64,000 bases of DNA, from the NCBI RefSeq assembly GCF_019219065.1, contig NZ_JAHUWK010000001.1:1054001-1118000 (forward strand). Reading direction: 5' to 3'. Below the pieces are notes generated by a model. That model searched no databases and was not told the origin of the DNA. It was given only the letters and a program-made list of their open reading frames with translations. Source of the DNA: Duganella sp. sic0402 (GTDB lineage Bacteria > Pseudomonadota > Gammaproteobacteria > Burkholderiales > Burkholderiaceae_D). Shown here in pieces: positions 18,306-26,641 of the stretch (position 1 is its first letter; the number at the start of each line of letters is the position of its first letter). The position numbers were made by a program, and so were the translations under genes.

Positions 18306-20796
18306 CCACGCGTAGCACCAGCGCCAGTGCCACTCCTTGCAGCGTGACGTAATGCCACACCAGCGCGCAGTTATCCAGCGTGGCACGGTTGACGGCGCTG
18401 AGCCGGCCGCGCCATGAGCGCAGCCACAGGTAAAGCGCCAGTATGGCCAGCAGCACTGCGTGCAGTCCCTGGTAGGCCAGCATCGCCGCCACGGTCGCGC
18501 CCCAGGCGCTCGCCACCGGGTCAAGCCCCGCCGTCAGCTGGCTGCCGATATCCATGCTCACAGCCGCCAGCATGCACACCAGCGCCGCCGTCAGCGCCAG
18601 CCGCTGCCAGCCATCGGCCGTGCGCCGCCGCGCGCATTCGATCAGCAGCGAACCCGCCGCCAGCGCGGCACACACCGCCCAGCTCCACCACAGTGGCGGC
18701 AGGCTGCTGCCGGGCGGCGGGCAAATTTCCAGCCGCATCGCCGTGTGGATGTGGGCGAACGCAAACGACGCGAACACGGTTGCATCCACCACCAGCATGA
18801 TTACCGTCGCCCACAGCGAGTGCGAACGCAAGCCATGCGCGCCCACCGGCAGCACCACATCGTCCGCCACCCGCGCCTCGCGCTGCAGGGGCAAGCTGTC
18901 CGATTGCCACATCCACGCCAGCACCGCAGCCACAGCGATCACGCCGCATGCCCATGCGGCCAGCGTCAGCTTCACCGTCAGCAGCAGGAAGAAACCGGCC
19001 GTGCCCAGCGCTGCAGCGAACGGCCACCAGCTGTCGCCCGGCAGCACCTGCACATACAAAGGCTTCGCTTGCAGCACACTGGTGACGATGCTCTCGCGCC
19101 GGCCGGTCGCAGTGCCTGGCAGCCAGTGCGCGCCGGCCTCCACCTGCTGCGGCAAGTCTGGATCATCCCACAGCGGCTCGCGCGAGCGCACGTCCGGGAT
19201 GCTGCGGGTGGCGTAGTCCTCGGCCGGTATCCATTCGAGCGTGGACGCCTGCCATGGATTACCATGCGCGCGCCTGGGCTTGCGCAGCGTACGCGCCATA
19301 TCCACCATGAACAGCAGAATGCCCAGCGCCAGAATGAAGGCGCCGATGCTGGAGGCGAGGTTCAGTCCATCCCAGCCCATTTCGCTGGAATAGCTGTAGA
19401 CGCGGCGCGGCATGCCCAGCAAGCCGCTGATATGCATGGGGAAGAACGTCAGGTTCATGCCGGTGAACATCAACCCGAACACCCAGCGCGCCAGGCGCTC
19501 GGACATACGATTTCCGTTCACCAGTGGCAGCCAGTAATACAGCGCGCCGAACATCGGGAACACCAGGCCGCCGATCAGCACGTAGTGCAGGTGGGCGACG
19601 ATGAAATAGCTGTCGTGCGCCTGCCAGTCGAACGGCAGCACCGCCACCATCACGCCGGTCAGCCCGCCCAGCACGAAGATGAACAGGAAGCCCAGTACGA
19701 ACAGCATCGGTGCATTGAGCCGCGCCTGCCCGCGCCACAGTGTTGCCAGCCAGGCGAATACCTGCAACGCGGTCGGCACCGCGACGATCATGCTGGCCGC
19801 CGACACCAGCGTCGAGGTCCACAGGCTAAGTCCGGCCGTGAACATATGATGGGCCCACAGCGCAAAGCTGATTACGCCCACCGCGCCGAGCGCGATCACC
19901 ACCGGCCGGTGGCCGACCAGCGGCGCGCCCACCAGCGACGGCAGCATCATCGACACCATGCCAGCCGCCGGCAGGAAGATGATGTATACCTCCGGATGTC
20001 CGAAGAACCAGAACAGGTGCTGCCACAGCACCGGATCGCCGCCGCGCGCGGGGATGAAGAACGGCCAATCGTAGGCGCGCTCCAGTTCCAGCAACGCGGT
20101 GCCGGCGATAATCGCCGGGAAGGCGAACACGATCATCAGCGCGATCACCAGCATGGCCCAGGCGTAGACCGGCATACGAGCCAGCGTCATGCCCGGCGCG
20201 CGGGTGAACAGGATGCCGACGATCAGTTCGATCGCACCGGCGATGGCCGAGATTTCAATGAAGCCTATGCCGAGCAGCCAGAAGTCGGCATTGATGCCGG
20301 GTGAATGCTCCTTGCCGGTCAGCGGCGGATACATAAACCAGCCGCCATCCGGCGCCAGTCCGGCGAACAGGCTGACGAAGAATCCCAGGCCGCCCGCAGC
20401 GTAAGCCCAATAAGCGTAGGCGGACAGGCGCGGGAACGGCAGGTCGCGTGCGCCCAGCATGGCCGGCAGCAGAAACACTGAAATCGCCTCTACCACCGGA
20501 ATCGCAAACAGGAACATCATCACCGTGCCATGCATGGTGAATACCTGGTTGTACAAGCCGGGACTGAGCAGCGTGCTGTCCGGGACCGCCAGCTGCGCGC
20601 GTATCATCAGCCCCAGCACGCCAGCCAGCACGAAAAACAGCAGCGCGGTGCCGATATACAATTGGCCGATGGTGGCGTTGTTGACGGTGGTGAGGAAGCG
20701 CAGCCCACGCGGCGTGCGCCAGACGCGCTCCAGTTCCTCGCGCTCGCCGTCGGGACGCGGCAGACTGCTCGGCAGGCGTTTGCCCGGTGTACTCAT
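18292..20796 (-). CDS. ctaD: Cytochrome c oxidase, fused subunit I and subunit III
   Basis: Membrane proton-pumping terminal oxidase of caa3 type. The subunit I part (residues 1 to about 540) holds the haem a/a3 and CuB ligands: His89 in FTMHGTVMMFLF, FFGHPEVYIIFLPAAG (with the His-Tyr pair), WAHHMFTAG and VAHLHYVLIGG. After a soluble linker (around 545-590) about 240 residues with further membrane helices resemble a shortened subunit III, so one gene replaces two. Length is 834 residues. Its ATG overlaps the coxB stop by 4 nt. No separate subunit III, IV or CtaG assembly gene is in the window. Confidence 0.92.
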   Translation of the reverse strand: MSTPGKRLPSSLPRPDGEREELERVWRTPRGLRFLTTVNNATIGQLYIGTALLFFVLAGVLGLMIRAQLAVPDSTLLSPGLYNQVFTMHGTVMMFLFAIPVVEAISVFLLPAMLGARDLPFPRLSAYAYWAYAAGGLGFFVSLFAGLAPDGGWFMYPPLTGKEHSPGINADFWLLGIGFIEISAIAGAIELIVGILFTRAPGMTLARMPVYAWAMLVIALMIVFAFPAIIAGTALLELERAYDWPFFIPARGGDPVLWQHLFWFFGHPEVYIIFLPAAGMVSMMLPSLVGAPLVGHRPVVIALGAVGVISFALWAHHMFTAGLSLWTSTLVSAASMIVAVPTALQVFAWLATLWRGQARLNAPMLFVLGFLFIFVLGGLTGVMVAVLPFDWQAHDSYFIVAHLHYVLIGGLVFPMFGALYYWLPLVNGNRMSERLARWVFGLMFTGMNLTFFPMHISGLLGMPRRVYSYSSEMGWDGLNLASSIGAFILALGILLFMVDMARTLRKPRRAHGNPWQASTLEWIPAEDYATRSIPDVRSREPLWDDPDLPQQVEAGAHWLPGTATGRRESIVTSVLQAKPLYVQVLPGDSWWPFAAALGTAGFFLLLTVKLTLAAWACGVIAVAAVLAWMWQSDSLPLQREARVADDVVLPVGAHGLRSHSLWATVIMLVVDATVFASFAFAHIHTAMRLEICPPPGSSLPPLWWSWAVCAALAAGSLLIECARRRTADGWQRLALTAALVCMLAAVSMDIGSQLTAGLDPVASAWGATVAAMLAYQGLHAVLLAILALYLWLRSWRGRLSAVNRATLDNCALVWHYVTLQGVALALVLRVVSGS

Positions 20797-21749
20797 TTAA
20801 GCTGCTCCAGATAGCCGGCCAGCGCCTGCAAGGTTTCGCCGTCCATATCCGCGCTGGCGGGCATGCGCACGCCCGGCTTGAAGCCGTGCGGATTGGCAAT
20901 CCAGGCAGCCAGCGCACCAGCGTCATTGCGCAGCGTCCCCGCACCGATATACAGCCGGCTGCCAATATGCGTCAAATCCGGCCCCAGCGCGCCCTCGCCG
21001 CCAGCCCAGGCGCGCGCCGCGCCGTCCTGGTCTGCGCCGCGCACGGTGTGGCAGGCGCTGCAGCGTTGCTGCGCAAACGCCTTGCGTCCCGCATCGAAGC
21101 GCGCGTCCGCCGTGGTGCGCGCCGGCGCGGCTTGTGCGGCCAGCCAGGCGTCGAACGCTTGCTGGCTCTGCGCCACCACATGCAGCGCCATGCGCGCGTG
21201 CTGCTCGCCGCAGTATTCAGCACACTGCGCGCGATACACGCCGGCGCGGTCGGCGCGTATCGTCATGCCATGCAAGCGGCCCGGCACCATGTCCACCTTG
21301 CCGGCCAACGCGGGCGCCCAGAAACTATGGATTACATCAGCGCTGCTCAGCCCAAGGTATACCGGCTGCCCAGCCGGCAGGCGAATCTCGTTGGCCAGCA
21401 CAATATCCGGCCCACCAGCAGGGTCGGTATAACGCACCTCCCACCACCACAGCCGCGCGATCACCGCAATCTTCACCGCATGCTGCGACGACGGCATGCT
21501 CAGTTGCGTGCTGCGCAGTGTGGAAAACGCCAGCAGCGCAGACAACACCAGCAGCGGCAACACCACACCGCCACCCCACAGCCACCAGCGTATATGCACC
21601 ACGCGGCGCTTGCGCAAGCCCAGCACGCACAACGCCATCACCCCGACAAACACCACTGCCGCGCCACCGGTCAGCACCCACGCCAGCTGCGCGATAATCT
21701 CCGCATCCGGACCTGCCGGGTGCAATGCCGATTGCTGCGCATACGTCAT
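20793..21749 (-). CDS. coxB: Cytochrome c oxidase subunit II with cytochrome c domain (caa3 type)
   Basis: Accepts electrons at a CuA centre and passes them to subunit I; the fused cytochrome c domain is the entry point. Two N-terminal membrane helices (about residues 19-45 and 55-78) are followed by the cupredoxin domain with all CuA ligands: His141, Cys176, Glu178, Cys180, His184 and Met187 (CAEYCGEQHARM). The haem motif CSACH is at residues 230-234, with a late Met (RMPASAD) as axial ligand. I start at ATG 21749, overlapping the upstream cytochrome stop by 4 nt; an 78-codon upstream extension reads through that gene and is rejected. Confidence 0.93.
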   Translation of the reverse strand: MTYAQQSALHPAGPDAEIIAQLAWVLTGGAAVVFVGVMALCVLGLRKRRVVHIRWWLWGGGVVLPLLVLSALLAFSTLRSTQLSMPSSQHAVKIAVIARLWWWEVRYTDPAGGPDIVLANEIRLPAGQPVYLGLSSADVIHSFWAPALAGKVDMVPGRLHGMTIRADRAGVYRAQCAEYCGEQHARMALHVVAQSQQAFDAWLAAQAAPARTTADARFDAGRKAFAQQRCSACHTVRGADQDGAARAWAGGEGALGPDLTHIGSRLYIGAGTLRNDAGALAAWIANPHGFKPGVRMPASADMDGETLQALAGYLEQLK

Positions 21750-22105
21750 GGCAGCGAATACAGGTAAGCCGCCATATGGCGCGCATCGTCTTCCGACACA
21801 CCCATGGCGGGCATGGTGGTCCCCGGCTTCAGCGCGGGAGGATCGATCAGCCAGTGGCGCAACAGGTCCGGCGTATTCGGCAGACTGCCTGCGATGTAGC
21901 TGCGCTGCCCGAAACTGTCCAGCGGCGGACCAAGCTGGCCACGCGCCGCCGCCACGCCCGCGATCTGATGACAAGCGCCGCACTGATACTGTGCCAGCAG
22001 CACCCTGCCCCGCGCAACGCTGCCGCCTTCCACGCGCGCGGGCGCGGGGCCGCCGCTGTCACAAGCAGCCAGCCATGCCAGCGGAAGGAGTAGGAGGATG
22101 CGCAC
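21746..22105 (-). CDS. Lipoprotein monohaem cytochrome c
   Basis: Small periplasmic electron carrier anchored by lipid. The N-terminal signal ends in the lipobox LAAC, with Cys15 as the lipidation site. The haem motif CGACH is at residues 42-46, and Met in TTMPAMGVS is the likely axial ligand. It is 119 residues and begins at GTG 22105. It is the first gene of the oxidase operon and overlaps coxB by 4 nt, so it probably donates electrons to the CoxB haem. Its C-terminal half (MPAMGVSEDDARHMAAYL) is close to the second domain of the divergent diheme protein (MPAMGVSESDARDIAAYL), suggesting gene duplication. Confidence 0.9.
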   Translation of the reverse strand: MRILLLLPLAWLAACDSGGPAPARVEGGSVARGRVLLAQYQCGACHQIAGVAAARGQLGPPLDSFGQRSYIAGSLPNTPDLLRHWLIDPPALKPGTTMPAMGVSEDDARHMAAYLYSLP

Positions 22106-22145
22106 GATTGGGAACCTGCTGAAGCCTGTCGTCCCGATATACTAT

Positions 22146-22163
22146 AAGAATCACAATATTCTT
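22146..22163. promoter_or_regulatory. Palindromic operator candidate between divergent cytochrome genes
   Basis: A perfect inverted repeat AAGAAT-N6-ATTCTT lies in the 81-nt divergent region shared by the oxidase operon (minus) and the diheme cytochrome (plus). It is directly downstream of a TATACT/TACTAT -10-like stretch (22138-22145). The regulator is unknown. Confidence 0.5.
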
Positions 22164-22186
22164 GTCTTTTCAACAGGACGCAGTGA

Positions 22187-23035
22187 ATGAGCATCGCGCG
22201 CCGCCGATTCCTAATCGCCACCATCATCGCCACGCTCGCGGTGCTGGCGTCACTCGCCGCTATGGGCGGCGCGCTGGTGCTGTATGGCGGCTTTTACAAC
22301 GCCGGCGCTACGCGCTCGCACTTCCAATGGGTACACAGTCTGCTGGAAATCGCGCTGCACCGCTCGGTGCGCCAGCACGCGCGCGACATCACGCCGCCGG
22401 CTGAACTCAACAACAGTATGCTGGCGTTACGCGGCGCAGGACTGTATCGCGACAACTGCGTGGTCTGCCACGGCGCACCGGGTGTGGCGCAAGGCGACAT
22501 CGGCAAAAGCATGCAGCCCATCCCCGGCCCGCTAGCAGATGCCGCCCGCCGCTGGCAGCCGAACGAGCTATACTGGATCACCCGTCACGGCATCAAAATG
22601 AGCGGCATGCCGGCATGGCAGTACCACCTGGCCGACCAGGACATCTGGGCGCTGGTGGCCTTCCTGACGGTGATGCCGGCGCTATCGCCACCGGCTTATG
22701 AGGCGCTGATCGCGCGGGCCGGCCATCCGCAGCGCGCAGCACGCCCGGCCCACGCGCTACCGGACGCGGAACGCGGCCGCCTGGCGCTGACCCAGTACGC
22801 CTGCAATGCCTGCCACCAGATCGATGGCGTCACCGGCCCCGCTACCATGGTCGGGCCACCGTTGGCCAAGCTGGCGAAACGCCAGTACATCGCCGGCCAC
22901 CTGCCCAATAGCGCCGATAATCTCGCGCGCTGGATACAGGAGCCGCAACGCTACCAGCCGCAGAGCGCCATGCCGGCGATGGGCGTGAGCGAATCGGACG
23001 CGCGCGACATCGCCGCCTACCTGCTCCAACCTTGA
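22187..23035 (+). CDS. Membrane-anchored diheme cytochrome c
   Basis: Predicted electron carrier in the periplasm, held by an N-terminal helix (residues 8-35). Two cytochrome c domains are seen: CVVCH at residues 91-95 with a Met in SGMPAW as likely ligand, and CNACH at 206-210 with Met in MPAMGV. The second domain is clearly related to the lipoprotein cytochrome of the divergent oxidase operon. The divergent layout over a shared palindrome indicates coordinated expression, and the protein probably feeds the caa3 oxidase. Its stop abuts the convergent S41 peptidase stop with no gap. Confidence 0.88.
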   Translation: MSIARRRFLIATIIATLAVLASLAAMGGALVLYGGFYNAGATRSHFQWVHSLLEIALHRSVRQHARDITPPAELNNSMLALRGAGLYRDNCVVCHGAPGVAQGDIGKSMQPIPGPLADAARRWQPNELYWITRHGIKMSGMPAWQYHLADQDIWALVAFLTVMPALSPPAYEALIARAGHPQRAARPAHALPDAERGRLALTQYACNACHQIDGVTGPATMVGPPLAKLAKRQYIAGHLPNSADNLARWIQEPQRYQPQSAMPAMGVSESDARDIAAYLLQP

Positions 23036-24700
23036 TTAACGCTTGCTAAGTTCCGCCAGCGCGCGCTCCAGCACCGGATCGCGTCCGGCGCGCAGCGCGA
23101 CCACCGTCTGCCGCACCTCGATCGATGGCGTGACGCCAATGCCGACAAACTCGCGTCCATCCGGGAAGGTGTCGCGCTTGGCGCAGACGCGCGCCGCGCC
23201 ACCGCCAGGCAAGGTAAAGTTGATCGCCTGTCCGGTACTGCCGCCGGTGGCCTCGCCTATCGTCAGCCCGCGCTGCATGATGGTGAAACTGAGGACGAAA
23301 TCCTCGCCGGCCGAATAGGTCTGAGCCCCGGTCAGCACTGCCACCGGACCGTCATACACCTGCTCGCGCGTCAGCGCATATTGCCAGTCCGGCATGCGCT
23401 GCCAGTTCACCATGCTGCCGCTGGACGCGCGCATATAGCTGTCGGCGCCGCGCACGTAGCTGGTGGCGCCAATCAGCGGCTTGCGCGTCAGGTAACTCAG
23501 AATCTTGTAGCCGATGTCGCCATTGCCGCCGCCATTACGGCGCATATCGATCACCAGCGCGCGCGCTTTCAGGATCTGCGGCAGCGCAGCGTCGAATGCT
23601 TTGATACCGCTATCGTCGGTAAAGTGCTCGATGCGGATGTAGGCCACGCCGTTGTCCAGCATCCTGAACTCAGGCGCCTCCGGCCAGTGGTAGCCGGCGC
23701 TGCGGTCGATTTTCTCTTCGCGCTCTTTGCCATTGGCGGCGCGCAGGCGCAATGTCAGCGGTTCTTTCGCGGCGCCACGCAGCAAGCCGACCGTGTACGT
23801 CTGGAAGTCGCGGTCCTGTGGCGCACCGGCGCTGACCAGCGGCATGACGCGCAGCCGGGCATAATCGTGCACCGCCACGCCGTCGATGGCCAGCAGTTCG
23901 TCACCGACGCGCACGCGGCCGCGCAACGCCGCATCATCGACATGCGCCACCAATACGCGGCCTTCCACCAGCGCCGTGCGCAGTGGCGGCACCGCTTCAA
24001 ATTCCGCATTCAACTCGCCCGGCGCCCAGATATTGGTGTGGCCGTCCTTCAGCAGCGGCGCCAGCTCACGCAGGACGGCGTAGTAGTCGCGGGTGGTCTG
24101 CGCCGCCATCACCTTCGGCAGATAATCCATATACACCTGATTCAAGTCCAGCTCCGGCACCTTGTCGAAGTAGACGAAGCTGTGGCGCGCCTCGGCCCAG
24201 AACTGCGTCAGCCCTGCGATGCGTTCCTCGACCGTCAACTTCTCCTTGTAGGACTGGTCGCTGGCCGGGCCTTTCCACAAGCGCTGCGGCACTTCCGACG
24301 CGGCCAGCACCGCTTGAAAGCGCGGTTCGTTGCGCAAGGCGTCAAAGTCGCTGTCATTGCGCAGCATCTGCGCGGCGGCCGGCAGCCAGAACACCATGCG
24401 CGCCTGATCCAGCGCATCCAGCGCCTGCTCCTTGCGCCGCTGGCGGCTGTAAAGCGCTGCCAGCGGCAGCAGCGTGTTGTAGCTTTCCTGGCGCAGCGCC
24501 GGATTACCACTGGCCTGCTCCACCTCCCTCAGTAAACGCAGCGCCTCTTCCAGCAGTTCCGTCGCGTTCTGCACGTCGGCGCTGGCTGCTTGCCGGCGCA
24601 AATCACGCGCTTGCGCCACCACATCACTGCCCGGCGGCGGCGCGGCGTGGGACAGAGGCGCGATCGCCGCCAACAACATCAAAGCGGACAAACGGCGCAT
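23036..24700 (-). CDS. Secreted S41 family (C-terminal processing type) peptidase
   Basis: A 554-residue exported serine peptidase. The signal peptide covers residues 1-19 (ends PLSHA). A helical N-terminal region of about 150 residues resembles a tetratricopeptide-like helical segment. Next comes a PDZ-like region (RVRVGDELLAIDGVAVHDY), then the S41 catalytic core: VIDMRRNGGGNGDIGYK and the nucleophile Ser463 in TGAQTYSAGEDF, with EATGGSTGQ and GIGVTPSIEV typical of the family. The substrate is unknown; relatives act on periplasmic or extracellular proteins. It stands alone, convergent with the diheme cytochrome gene. Confidence 0.88.
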   Translation of the reverse strand: MRRLSALMLLAAIAPLSHAAPPPGSDVVAQARDLRRQAASADVQNATELLEEALRLLREVEQASGNPALRQESYNTLLPLAALYSRQRRKEQALDALDQARMVFWLPAAAQMLRNDSDFDALRNEPRFQAVLAASEVPQRLWKGPASDQSYKEKLTVEERIAGLTQFWAEARHSFVYFDKVPELDLNQVYMDYLPKVMAAQTTRDYYAVLRELAPLLKDGHTNIWAPGELNAEFEAVPPLRTALVEGRVLVAHVDDAALRGRVRVGDELLAIDGVAVHDYARLRVMPLVSAGAPQDRDFQTYTVGLLRGAAKEPLTLRLRAANGKEREEKIDRSAGYHWPEAPEFRMLDNGVAYIRIEHFTDDSGIKAFDAALPQILKARALVIDMRRNGGGNGDIGYKILSYLTRKPLIGATSYVRGADSYMRASSGSMVNWQRMPDWQYALTREQVYDGPVAVLTGAQTYSAGEDFVLSFTIMQRGLTIGEATGGSTGQAINFTLPGGGAARVCAKRDTFPDGREFVGIGVTPSIEVRQTVVALRAGRDPVLERALAELSKR

Positions 24701-24790
24701 GGCTTCCTTGCATAAAAAATAATGCGCCGCATTTTAATACAGGAGGCGCAGTCGTGGCACAATAACGGCTTGTTTTTTTGGAAGACCATC

Positions 24791-25018
24791 ATGACTATCT
24801 TTGCCGCCCCCGTGTTCGACGCCACCGTCATCTATGATGGCCACGAACTATTCAAGGGACAAGGCGCAGCCAAAGGCTGGGCCGAAAAACTGGCCAAGGA
24901 ACTGGAGTGCGACATCGGCGTCGAAAAAATCGGCACCGGCTGGGTGTTAACCGGCAGCGTCGACGGCGAAGCCTGCAAGTGGAGCATTGTCGGCCAGCGC
25001 CTGAAGCGCATGGACTAA
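24791..25018 (+). CDS. Small conserved-looking protein of unknown function
   Basis: I do not recognise this 75-residue protein. It starts at ATG 24791 (MTIFAAPVFDATVIYDG), is soluble and mildly acidic, and has no signal peptide or membrane segment. The tail TGWVLTGSVDGEACKWSIVG suggests a small beta-rich fold. It is on the plus strand 90 nt after the divergent S41 gene start and 91 nt before topoisomerase IB. Frame, codon use and start position look genuine, but a function cannot be proposed. An in-frame TTG/ATG-less extension upstream is not supported. Confidence 0.6.
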   Translation: MTIFAAPVFDATVIYDGHELFKGQGAAKGWAEKLAKELECDIGVEKIGTGWVLTGSVDGEACKWSIVGQRLKRMD

Positions 25019-25109
25019 ACACTTCGTACGCTGGCGCACATCATGGCCTGGTGAGGCCGGGTACGATGCCTTGTAATCTGCCCATGTACTCTGCCCTCCA
25101 AGGAACACG

Positions 25110-26177
25110 ATGAAGCGCGAAGACATCCCGGACGCCAGCCTGGCGCCAGTCGCCGCCAAGCTGGCGGGCCTGCGCTACGTTCACGACGACCAGCCAGGCA
25201 TCACCCGCCAGCAGCGCGGCAAGCAGTTCCGTTATCTCGACAGCGACGGCAAGGCCGTCACCGGCGAGGACACGCTGGCGCGCATCAAAGCGCTGGTGAT
25301 CCCGCCGGCATGGACCGATGTGTGGATCTGCAAGCATCCGCTCGGCCATCTGCAGTGCACCGGGCGCGATGCGCGCGGACGCAAGCAATACCGCTACCAC
25401 GCCCGCTGGCGCAGCCACCGCGACGAAGCCAAGTACGAGCGCATGCTCAGCTTCGGCAAAGCGCTGCCGGCCATCCGCAAAGCCGTCGATGAAGCGCTGC
25501 GCAAGCCCGGCCTGCCGCGCGAGAAAGTGCTGGCCACCATTGTGCATCTGCTGGAAGCGACACTGATGCGTATCGGGAATGAGGAATACGCACGCGAGAA
25601 CAAATCCTTCGGCCTGACCACGCTGCGCGACCGCCATGTGCGGCTCGACGGCGGCAAAGTGCAATTCAAGTTCCGCGGCAAGAGCGGCGTGCATCACGCG
25701 GTCGAGGTGCACGACCGGCGCCTGGCGCGCATCATCGCGCGCATCCGCGACCTGCCAGGGCAGGAGCTATTCCAGTACGAGGACGACGACGGCAGTCCGC
25801 ACGCCATCGACTCATCCGACGTCAACGATTACCTGCAATCGATCACCGGCGCGGACTATACCGCCAAGGACTTCCGCACCTGGGCCGGCACCGTGCTGGC
25901 CGCCGTCGCGCTGTTGGAGTACGAGAAGTACGACTCGGAAGCGCAGGCCAAGAAAAACATCGTGCAGGCAATCGAGTCGGTCGCCAAGAAGCTCGGCAAC
26001 ACGCCGACGATCTGCCGCAAATGCTATGTGCATCCGGCAGTGATCGAATCCTACCTGGACGGCACCATGCTTGATACGCTGCGCCGCCGCGCGCGCCAGG
26101 AACTCAAGGAAGACCTGCACGCCCTGCGTCCCGAGGAAGCCGCCGTACTCGCCCTGCTGCAGCGCCGATTGGAGTAG
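25110..26177 (+). CDS. DNA topoisomerase IB
   Basis: Eukaryote/poxvirus-like type IB topoisomerase, which relaxes positive and negative supercoils through a 3'-phosphotyrosyl intermediate without ATP or metal. The 355-residue protein has the N-terminal DNA-binding region (LVIPPAWTDVWIC) and catalytic residues in order: Arg in LRDRHVRL, Lys in FRGKSGVHH, Arg in KDFRTWAGT, and nucleophile Tyr306 in RKCYVHP. Such enzymes occur patchily in proteobacteria beside the usual topoisomerases I, II and IV. The ribosome site AAGGAAC precedes ATG 25110. No partner gene is evident. Confidence 0.93.
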   Translation: MKREDIPDASLAPVAAKLAGLRYVHDDQPGITRQQRGKQFRYLDSDGKAVTGEDTLARIKALVIPPAWTDVWICKHPLGHLQCTGRDARGRKQYRYHARWRSHRDEAKYERMLSFGKALPAIRKAVDEALRKPGLPREKVLATIVHLLEATLMRIGNEEYARENKSFGLTTLRDRHVRLDGGKVQFKFRGKSGVHHAVEVHDRRLARIIARIRDLPGQELFQYEDDDGSPHAIDSSDVNDYLQSITGADYTAKDFRTWAGTVLAAVALLEYEKYDSEAQAKKNIVQAIESVAKKLGNTPTICRKCYVHPAVIESYLDGTMLDTLRRRARQELKEDLHALRPEEAAVLALLQRRLE

Positions 26178-26215
26178 AATCGACGGATTTTCCAGCTTGC
26201 TGCGCCGTCACGACC

Positions 26216-26641
26216 ATGCCTTCAGCCCTGCCCTTCATGATCCGCAAAGAGTGCCCGCCCGGCGCGTGCGAGTGCCGGCAGCTTGAGCTATTGGCAGCGT
26301 GGGAGCACGACCAGCAGATTGATATCCGCGTGCTGCAGTTGACCCGTGAAGAGGAAAAAGCGCTGATTGCCCGCATCGAAACAGTCGACAGTTACGCGGC
26401 GCTGGGCCGCATCGAGCAGCGGATGCGGGAACTGCTGGGCATCCGGCTGAGCATTACCCCCAGCGCCAACGGCGTACGCACCGTCATGGGCCTGCAGATC
26501 AAGCTGGCGGAGCAACCGGGCCTGTGCCGGCGCACGCGGGAAAACATTCCTGCCGCGATCCGCCGCTGCCTGGGCCGGCACCCTGAAATCATCTACGCAT
26601 TGCTGAATGCGCGCGACCTGCTGGGCGCCGAAGACAATTAG
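26216..26641 (+). CDS. Uncharacterised protein with N-terminal cysteine cluster
   Basis: A 141-residue soluble protein I do not recognise. The N-terminus carries CPPGACEC (residues 13-20), a tight three-cysteine cluster suited to metal binding, though with too few ligands for a complete site unless others join or it oligomerises. The middle (LTREEEKALIARIE, GRIEQRMRELLGIRL) is helical and charged. Two further cysteines occur at GLCRRT and RRCLGR. It starts at ATG 26216 or ATG 26237; neither has a clear ribosome site. It is 38 nt downstream of topoisomerase IB and overlaps the convergent permease stop by 4 nt, which supports the frame end. Confidence 0.6.
   Translation: MPSALPFMIRKECPPGACECRQLELLAAWEHDQQIDIRVLQLTREEEKALIARIETVDSYAALGRIEQRMRELLGIRLSITPSANGVRTVMGLQIKLAEQPGLCRRTRENIPAAIRRCLGRHPEIIYALLNARDLLGAEDN

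Noticed and set aside
20793..21983. Longer 396-residue form of CoxB
   Set aside because: The extra N-terminal residues are read through the upstream cytochrome gene in another frame; ATG 21749 gives the usual start with a 4-nt overlap.
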